From Chitinophagaceae bacterium (GTDB lineage Bacteria > Bacteroidota > Bacteroidia > Chitinophagales > Chitinophagaceae), in the NCBI GenBank assembly GCA_019752045.1, contig JAIEMP010000006.1, positions 44,569 to 108,568 on the forward strand: DNA of 64,000 nt. The letters run 5' to 3'. The number at the start of each line of letters is the position of its first letter. Positions within the stretch are counted from its first letter, which is position 1. The position numbers were made by a program, and so were the translations under genes. Shown piece by piece: positions 59,088 to 64,000 of the stretch. Below the pieces are notes generated by a model. That model was given only the letters and a program-made list of their open reading frames with translations. It was not told the DNA's origin and searched no databases.

Positions 59088-59516
59088 TCAGCTTAATGCT
59101 TCTTTTACCTGCTGCGGTACCTGTACAATCTTTTTCAGATCATAGTTGTAACAAATCATGCCCGTTTTAGCCAATACGGCAATGAATGTTTGATCATTGG
59201 ATTTTTTTTCAATTTGATAATACAAATCAAATCCAACCGCAGTAAAATCAGTTGCTGTGAGTTTTATCTCCAGCACATCACCATAAAAAATTTCTTTTTT
59301 AAATTCAATGGCAGCATCAGCCATAATCAGTCCGACACCTCCGCAATTCAACTCAGTGTATCCATGCTTCATCAGAAACTGCATTCTTGCTTCATGCAGA
59401 ATAGACAGCACAGCATCGTTACCAACATGATTACCATAGTTGATGTCTGATATACGCACAGAAATAACAGCAGTAAAAGAATAGCTTGCCGGAGCGGAAA
59501 TTTTTACACGGGCCAT
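59088..59516 (-). CDS. Acyl-CoA thioesterase, hot-dog fold (4-hydroxybenzoyl-CoA-thioesterase-like)
   Basis: 142 residues. A hot-dog fold thioesterase: strand VISVRISDINYGNHVGNDAV has the conserved DxxxxxHVxN motif, followed by the long helix LSILHEARMQFLMKHGYTEL, then IEFKKEIFYGDVLEIKLTAT and FDLYYQIEKKSNDQ. It hydrolyses acyl-CoA; chain specificity is unknown. Last gene of a minus-strand operon with the anti-sigma, sigma, RdgB and unknown genes upstream; gap to the preceding gene is 17 bases. Confidence 0.85.
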   Translation of the reverse strand: MARVKISAPASYSFTAVISVRISDINYGNHVGNDAVLSILHEARMQFLMKHGYTELNCGGVGLIMADAAIEFKKEIFYGDVLEIKLTATDFTAVGFDLYYQIEKKSNDQTFIAVLAKTGMICYNYDLKKIVQVPQQVKEALS

Positions 59517-59533
59517 GTGAGAAAGTAAATTCG

Positions 59534-60553
59534 TTAATGCTGATCAATTGTTGTGTGCAGGATAATTTGTTCCAGATCAATAGAGCCGGCAGAGGCAGAT
59601 AATGTTGCAGCGGTTGCCATCTTTTGCTGCCAGCGTTTAATCTGTTCATCACAATCTTTACTTTGCAATGCAGCAGCAGCATCAACCGGTACTGTACCGC
59701 TGATGTTTGCACATTTGAGGTTGCTGAGTTTTTTTGAAACTCTTACAAGATCACCGCTCTCATTCAATACAATAAAATACTGATCTTCTGCAAAGCTCTT
59801 TGCTTCAACAACCGGTAATGGTTTTCTGTGATGAATATCGTTTGGCGTGATGGAAGTTTGTATGCTATGGTCAACAGGATCGTTATACGCTACGGTATTA
59901 TTCAACTTCAATTCTTCTTTAATTTTTTTTCTTACAGCTGTTCTTGAATCGGGTTCAACAGGCAACGGTTCTATTATTCGCTCCGGAACTGTAACAGGTG
60001 CAGCATTCTTTTTTTCAGGTATATCAGTGGTTTGTACAGCAAGAGGTGCAGCTGTTTCTTTGCTTGAGTTAAAGAAACGGTAAGTGCCCCATGCAAGGAC
60101 ACCTGTTATTGCTGCAGCAATTGCTAAACGGTAAACGGGTTTGTAGTTCCTGTTAATGGGAATAAGTTTGGCAGGCTCCTGTTCAGTTAATTGTTGTTCT
60201 ATTTGCTGCCAAACAAAAACAGGTGGAACTTCTTCTACCGTTTTGAGCTGTGCAACAATTGCTTTATCGGCTTCTGCATCAAGTTGTGCATTGATCTGCT
60301 CCCACATGTGCTGCGGTGCATCCACTGTCAGTTCATTCAACGCAACAGTGAGTGACTGATCGTTGAGACGTTCCTCAATTGTATCCCATGCTGAAGCTGG
60401 CACTTTCATCTCTGCTGAAAGTAATTGTTGTTGAAGTGGCTCATCGGCTTCCTGTTCTTCTAATACAACAGCTATCTGCTCCCAAGCGTTTGCCGGGGGT
60501 AGAACTTCAATCTGAAGTAACTGCTGTTGTATATTATAATCGCTCATTGACAC
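59534..60553 (-). CDS. Putative anti-sigma factor membrane protein with four W repeats
   Basis: 339 residues, one membrane helix at about 142-158 (RLAIAAAITGVLAWGTYRF). The cytoplasmic N-terminal part contains four imperfect repeats of about 30 residues, each with a pattern Leu-Pro-x-x-x-x-W-x-x-I followed by an acidic helix, with tryptophans at 24, 56, 84 and 115 (e.g. LPPANAWEQIAVVLEEQE, VPASAWDTIEERL, APQHMWEQINAQL, PPVFVWQQIEQQL). The periplasmic part is low complexity. The position directly after the ECF sigma gene (5 bases) implies it restrains that sigma factor. It lacks the zinc-binding HxxxCxxC anti-sigma motif. The first or second ATG may start it. Confidence 0.68.
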   Translation of the reverse strand: MSMSDYNIQQQLLQIEVLPPANAWEQIAVVLEEQEADEPLQQQLLSAEMKVPASAWDTIEERLNDQSLTVALNELTVDAPQHMWEQINAQLDAEADKAIVAQLKTVEEVPPVFVWQQIEQQLTEQEPAKLIPINRNYKPVYRLAIAAAITGVLAWGTYRFFNSSKETAAPLAVQTTDIPEKKNAAPVTVPERIIEPLPVEPDSRTAVRKKIKEELKLNNTVAYNDPVDHSIQTSITPNDIHHRKPLPVVEAKSFAEDQYFIVLNESGDLVRVSKKLSNLKCANISGTVPVDAAAALQSKDCDEQIKRWQQKMATAATLSASAGSIDLEQIILHTTIDQH

Positions 60554-60558
60554 TTTTC

Positions 60559-61095
60559 TTAACGTTTAATCTTTTCCTGTAAAATCATCCGGGCTCTGGC
60601 TAACTGTGATTTACTTGTGCCTTCGCTGATACCCATCAGCTCACTGATTTCTTTATGGCTGTAACCCTCTACTACATATAAATTAAACACGCTTCTGTAT
60701 CCCGGCGAAAGTTCTCTTACAATATTCAGCAAGTCTTTCGCATTAATATTTTCAATGGCAGAAACGGTTTTAAATTCAATAGTTTCTTCCCGTTCCGATA
60801 AAGAAACATTGAGTTTCTTTTTACGGATCTGTTCAATAGCAGTGTTTACAAAAATGCGGCGTATCCATCCTTCAAATGATCCATCGCCACGGAAGCGTTC
60901 TAAATTTTTATAGATCTTAATAAAGCCTTCCTGTAAAATATCCTGTGCATCATCTGCATTGCCCATATAACGTAGACAAACCGCATACATTTTGGGCGAA
61001 AACTGATCGTAGAGTTGCTTTTGCATTCTGCGGTCGCCTTCAATGCATCCCTTTATTAAGTCGGCATCTGAAATCATTTGGTTGCTTTGCATCAT
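60559..61095 (-). CDS. ECF-type RNA polymerase sigma factor
   Basis: 178 residues. Region 2 (about 20-90) contains RRMQKQLYDQFSPKMYAVCL and YMGNADDAQDILQEGFIKIY with the core-binding and -10 recognition surface; region 4 (about 120-175) contains ELSPGYRSVFNLYVVEGYSH followed by the helix-turn-helix KEISELMGISEGTSKSQLAR. No regulatory extension. Partner anti-sigma is the next gene. The target regulon is unknown. The first codon overlaps the rdgB stop by four bases (ATGA), so the two are translationally coupled. Confidence 0.9.
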   Translation of the reverse strand: MMQSNQMISDADLIKGCIEGDRRMQKQLYDQFSPKMYAVCLRYMGNADDAQDILQEGFIKIYKNLERFRGDGSFEGWIRRIFVNTAIEQIRKKKLNVSLSEREETIEFKTVSAIENINAKDLLNIVRELSPGYRSVFNLYVVEGYSHKEISELMGISEGTSKSQLARARMILQEKIKR

Positions 61096-61685
61096 GAAAT
61101 TTGGCTTTTCTTATTTATCAGGAATTGAATCATTTGGTCGAGTCCTTTTTTGCGGTGGCTGTACCTGTTCTTTTCTTCCATCGTCATTTCAGCAAAAGTA
61201 AGCGTACTTCCTTCGGGTAAAAATACAGGGTCGTAGCCAAAACCAGCAGTACCTGATGTTTTTTCTGTAATCAGTCCGTTGCAGATGCCTTCAAACTGGT
61301 ATTGCTGCCCATCAAAGATCAATGTAAACAGGGTGCGGAACCTTGCTTTGCGGTTAGGCTGCCCATCCATTTGCTGCAACAATTTTTCTATATTCTTCTC
61401 AAAGCTTTTCTCTTCTCCTGCATAACGGGCACTTTTTACACCCGGTTCGCCATGCAATGTTTCCACCTCAAGCCCTGTGTCTTCAGCAAAACAATCTTTG
61501 TGTAAACGTTCATATAAAAAAACAGCTTTGTGTGCCGAATTTTCTTCCAGTGTATTGAACGGTTCCGGAATTTCTTCTGTAATGCCTGCCTCTTTCATGA
61601 CCAGAATTTGAAAACCCTGTGGCAGGGCTGCTTCAATTTCTTCGGCCTTATGTTTATTGGCACTGGCAAATATAAGTTGCTGCAT
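61092..61685 (-). CDS. rdgB: Non-canonical purine NTP pyrophosphatase (RdgB/HAM1)
   Basis: 197 residues, normal length. Hydrolyses XTP, dITP and ITP to monophosphates, preventing their use in nucleic acids. Motifs: QQLIFASANKHKAEEIEAAL, NSAHKAVFLYERLHKDCFAE, DTGLEVETLHGEPGVKSARY, and the C-terminal GFGYDPVFLPEGSTLTFAEM with HRKKGLDQM. It lies in a tight operon: 4 bases after the unknown protein gene and overlapping the sigma gene. The link between a house-cleaning enzyme and an ECF sigma factor is positional. Confidence 0.93.
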   Translation of the reverse strand: MQQLIFASANKHKAEEIEAALPQGFQILVMKEAGITEEIPEPFNTLEENSAHKAVFLYERLHKDCFAEDTGLEVETLHGEPGVKSARYAGEEKSFEKNIEKLLQQMDGQPNRKARFRTLFTLIFDGQQYQFEGICNGLITEKTSGTAGFGYDPVFLPEGSTLTFAEMTMEEKNRYSHRKKGLDQMIQFLINKKSQIS

Positions 61686-61689
61686 ATGC

Positions 61690-62190
61690 TTAAAGACCCA
61701 GCATTTGTTTTAATGCCAGCCATAGTTTTGTTTTCTTTACTTTATCGTTCCTTAAAACAGAAAGATCTTCTGTAATAAACAGTTGATAATCCTGTTCCTG
61801 TTGCAATGAATAACTTTCTGTTGCCTGTTGTAACCAATCCTGATCTGTTGCAGAAATAACTACATGTTTTGCTTGAAGTGTTGCTGCCAGGCTATGGAGC
61901 GAAGTTTTATTATGGGCATAATTCACCAGTGCAATATCATTCATATTCATTCTGCATGCAGTTAGGATCTCACTCAAAAACTGAAAGTCATCATCGTTTA
62001 AAAAAGGGTACTGTGGTTCATTCACTATCCATACAAACTGTTTGTTATTCTTGCCTGTAATGCCGGTTACAGCAGCTTTTTCAGTAGTTACTGCAATAGC
62101 CGGTTTACCGTCTGTTGCAGTAACAACAAGATGCGAAGCATACAATTCATGCAGTTGCTGATCAGTGAGCTGAATATTTTCCAGTGTCAT
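61690..62190 (-). CDS. Cytoplasmic protein of unknown function
   Basis: 166 residues, no signal peptide. Sequence is mixed alpha/beta with VVTATDGKPAIAVTTEKAAV, FVWIVNEPQYPFLNDDDFQF, LVNYAHNKTSLHSLAATLQA and a basic helical C terminus ending KTKLWLALKQMLGL. I do not recognise a domain; the overall look (repeating short strands with aspartate-rich turns) is of conserved hypothetical proteins in Bacteroidota. It is the first gene of the minus-strand operon and lies 4 bases before rdgB. A promoter box is at 62237-62244. Confidence 0.7.
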   Translation of the reverse strand: MTLENIQLTDQQLHELYASHLVVTATDGKPAIAVTTEKAAVTGITGKNNKQFVWIVNEPQYPFLNDDDFQFLSEILTACRMNMNDIALVNYAHNKTSLHSLAATLQAKHVVISATDQDWLQQATESYSLQQEQDYQLFITEDLSVLRNDKVKKTKLWLALKQMLGL

Positions 62191-62236
62191 AAGTTGGTAA
62201 AGGGGCTAACCTTTGTTTGTTTTTTCGTTTCTTTGT

Positions 62237-62244
62237 CAAAATTA
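62237..62244 (-). promoter_or_regulatory. -7 element (TAnnTTTG) of the minus-strand operon
   Basis: On the minus strand the bases read TAATTTTG, 46 bases before the start of the first operon gene. The 61-base divergent gap must also hold the ilvE promoter, which I cannot define. Confidence 0.4.
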
Positions 62245-62251
62245 AAGAGAT

Positions 62252-63316
62252 ATGGTTGCCTCTATGGATATTTTAATTACAAAATCTGAAACAAGTAAAC
62301 TCAGGAGCCTGGATCTGATCAATATTCCATTTGGAAAACATTTTTCAGATCATATGCTGGAAGCTGATTATGCAGACGGGGAATGGAAAAATGTGGAGAT
62401 TAAACCCTATCAGCCATTAATGCTGGCACCCTCTAATGCGGCTTTACACTACGGGCAGAGCATTTTTGAAGGGATTAAAGCTTACAAACATGAAAACGGC
62501 GAAGCATTTATTTTTCGTCCGTATGATAATTTTAAACGCTTTAATATTTCTGCAGAGCGTATGCAGATGCCGCAGGTACCTGAAGATATTTTTATTGAAG
62601 GGATGCGCAAGCTCATTGAAATAGATAAAGACTGGATTCCGTCAAATACCGATCATTCATTGTACATCCGTCCGTTTATGTTTGCCAGCGATGAGATGCT
62701 GGGTGTAAAATCAAGTGATCATTATAAGTTTATGATCATCCTCAGCCCAACGGGTCCATACTTCTCAGCTCCCATGAAAATTTATGTTGAAGAATATTAT
62801 GTACGTGCAGTTGCCGGTGGAGTAGGTTATGCAAAAGCAGCGGGCAACTATGCTTCTGCCATGTATGCAACTGCCGAAGCAAAGAAAAAAGGATACGACC
62901 AGGTTTTATGGACCGATGCCATTGAACACAAATACCTGCAGGAGTTTGGTATGATGAATGGTTTTGTAATTATAGGCAACACTGCTGTTACACCCGATCT
63001 GGGCGAAGGGACCATTCTTGCCGGTGTTACAAGAGATAGTGTAATGACCATTTTAAAAGAAATGGGATTAACTGTTGAAGAACGACCCATCAGCATTGAT
63101 GAAGTAATGGAAGCATTTGCAAAAGGCGAATTAAAAGAAGTGTTTGGAACGGGTACTGCTGCTACCATTTCGCTTATAAAAGAATTGCGTTATAAAGATA
63201 CCGTGATGCAGTTTGATACCAACCAGTGGAAAATTTCACCCGAAGTGAAACGCAGGCTTACTGCTATTCGTGAAGGAAGAGAAGCAGATATACATGAATG
63301 GTTATTCAAGATATAA
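62252..63316 (+). CDS. ilvE: Branched-chain amino acid aminotransferase
   Basis: 354 residues, class IV fold of the large (BCAT type I/II) group. Transaminates leucine, isoleucine and valine with 2-oxoglutarate. The PLP lysine is K195 in GYAKAAGNYASAMYATAEAK. Other family residues are LHYGQSIFEGIKAYKHENGE, SLYIRPFMFASDEMLGVK and DLGEGTILAGVTRDSVMTIL with FGTGTAATISLI near the end. The N terminus begins MVASMDILITKSE, and the fifth codon is an alternative start. It is divergent from the minus-strand operon and ends in a terminator. Confidence 0.95.
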   Translation: MVASMDILITKSETSKLRSLDLINIPFGKHFSDHMLEADYADGEWKNVEIKPYQPLMLAPSNAALHYGQSIFEGIKAYKHENGEAFIFRPYDNFKRFNISAERMQMPQVPEDIFIEGMRKLIEIDKDWIPSNTDHSLYIRPFMFASDEMLGVKSSDHYKFMIILSPTGPYFSAPMKIYVEEYYVRAVAGGVGYAKAAGNYASAMYATAEAKKKGYDQVLWTDAIEHKYLQEFGMMNGFVIIGNTAVTPDLGEGTILAGVTRDSVMTILKEMGLTVEERPISIDEVMEAFAKGELKEVFGTGTAATISLIKELRYKDTVMQFDTNQWKISPEVKRRLTAIREGREADIHEWLFKI

Positions 63317-63336
63317 ACCTCCAGTGAAAACAGTGG

Positions 63337-63366
63337 AGCGGCTTTGAGAAAAGCCGCTTTTTATTT
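63337..63366 (+). terminator. Terminator of ilvE
   Basis: AGCGGCTTT, loop GAGA, AAAGCCGCT, then TTTTATTTT. Confidence 0.87.
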
Positions 63367-63408
63367 TATTCGTCCAGCTAGATAATATTTAAAGTGAAAA
63401 AACAAGTT

Positions 63409-63416
63409 TAGTTTTG
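63409..63416 (+). promoter_or_regulatory. TAnnTTTG box just before the last gene
   Basis: TAGTTTTG ends 7 bases before the start codon at 63424. If used, the leader is at most a few bases. No -33 box. Confidence 0.4.
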
Positions 63417-63423
63417 GCACAAT

Positions 63424-63837
63424 ATGGAAAATGATTTTTTCTTCAAGTTCTACTGTGATGTGGATAGTAAATATTCAATTATTATTGAAGCAAATGGTAT
63501 TGTTTTATATGCATATTTATTAGAGGGAGAAGAAATAGTTTCTGACGTTTGGCTTTATAACTTCAATGAAGTTCCCCAAAAAACAAAATGGGATAGTGTG
63601 GACGATTTGCCCTTTGAAAATAGAGTTCACTTAGTCAAACCAGTTAGCGAACAAATAATTTTCACGAGATTTCAAGACGGTGATATTAAATGGGTTTTTG
63701 AAAACAATCAGCTAGAAAGAGTTGAGATTGTGAAAGATGATATAATATATGGTCAAATGAAACCCGGACAAGCACCTGGGTACAGTTATAATGCTTTTAA
63801 ATCAGGTGCATTAGCAAATGCTGAATTTATTAGTTAA
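63424..63837 (+). CDS. AT-rich cytoplasmic protein of unknown function
   Basis: 137 residues, no signal peptide or membrane segment. The sequence is acidic and beta-rich: FFFKFYCDVDSKYSIIIEAN, VLYAYLLEGEEIVSDVWLYN, and VSEQIIFTRFQDGDIKWVFE. The C terminus PGQAPGYSYNAFKSGALANA may be disordered. I do not recognise a family; small acidic proteins of this build are often immunity proteins, but no toxin is adjacent. Codon use is more AT-rich than the preceding housekeeping genes, so recent transfer is possible. The last 163 bases of the window show no gene. Confidence 0.65.
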   Translation: MENDFFFKFYCDVDSKYSIIIEANGIVLYAYLLEGEEIVSDVWLYNFNEVPQKTKWDSVDDLPFENRVHLVKPVSEQIIFTRFQDGDIKWVFENNQLERVEIVKDDIIYGQMKPGQAPGYSYNAFKSGALANAEFIS

Positions 63838-64000
63838 GTTCTTTGCTTTTCACTAGCAGTGTTGGTGTATTAAAGAAAGAAACACGCCTCGGTTGTGTGT
63901 CCTCACCAATCGATAAAACCCCCCTCTGGCCTTTAGGTTTGTGTCTGTGATTTATTCCTCAGATTTAGGAACTTAGTAATTGATAAGTTAACCAAGCGGC

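Noticed and set aside
63838..64000. Gene or RNA in the last 163 bases
   Set aside because: No open frame with coding character, hairpin or tRNA fold was seen.

Overview
The window reads as a contiguous piece of a Bacteroidota chromosome, most likely family Chitinophagaceae. The pointers are a type III glutamine synthetase, fused alpha-beta 2-oxoacid dehydrogenase E1, GLPGLI and DUF1573 proteins, M56/BlaI pairs carrying a TonB-plug-like tail, almost no Shine-Dalgarno sequences, and promoter boxes of the Bacteroidota type TTTG-N19/20-TAnnTTTG. The family assignment is inference from gene content; no rRNA is present.

Layout. 1-1430: the end of an E1 gene, a GNAT acetyltransferase, a CAT-anticodon tRNA, and a small GIY-YIG nuclease ORF enclosed by ~90-bp repeats made of the tRNA 3' half plus its terminator. 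1550-11184: an APC permease, a DUF2339 protein, an aminotransferase, a DUF1573 pair, a full fused E1, an 11-copy heptamer array beside a four-helix-bundle protein, a TRIC-like channel and a PhzF protein. 11247-14607: a DCC-family protein divergent from a TPR sensor kinase/response regulator pair. 14760-20093: a tight run of four secreted proteins (CARDB-like, OmpA-like, ricin/cysteine-peptidase/pentapeptide, and an unrecognised one). 20175-27555: YebC, permeases, DedA, MFS and a heptosyltransferase-like enzyme. 27637-35142: malate dehydrogenase, SRPBCC, a BlaI/M56 pair with two visible operators, a thioredoxin-like protein, EF-P with an Arg-type tip loop, and AccB/AccC. 35271-47234: glutamine synthetase III, a membrane protein, PurL, HldD, ProC, a porin-like protein and PyrG. 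47298-54626: an HTH protein, a PQQ-propeller lipoprotein, DUF4407, YidC and GLPGLI. 54680-64000: TPR proteins, ComA-AroE, a five-gene minus-strand operon (unknown, RdgB, ECF sigma, putative anti-sigma, thioesterase), IlvE and an AT-rich unknown.

Most genes are housekeeping: central carbon and nitrogen metabolism, fatty acid, purine, pyrimidine, proline and aromatic precursors, LPS heptose, translation and membrane insertion. The unusual material is (i) the tRNA-fragment/GIY-YIG cassette, (ii) short GC-rich palindromes, two of them translated in frame inside PhzF and HldD, (iii) short-word inverted arrays between genes, one of which flanks the four-helix-bundle gene, (iv) an EF-P with Arg32 in place of the usual tip lysine, and (v) the four-gene secreted operon. 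Start codons were moved downstream from the longest possible reading frame where a signal peptide, a conserved N terminus or a family alignment recalled from memory required it. All family names rest on reading the translated sequence; no database search was run.
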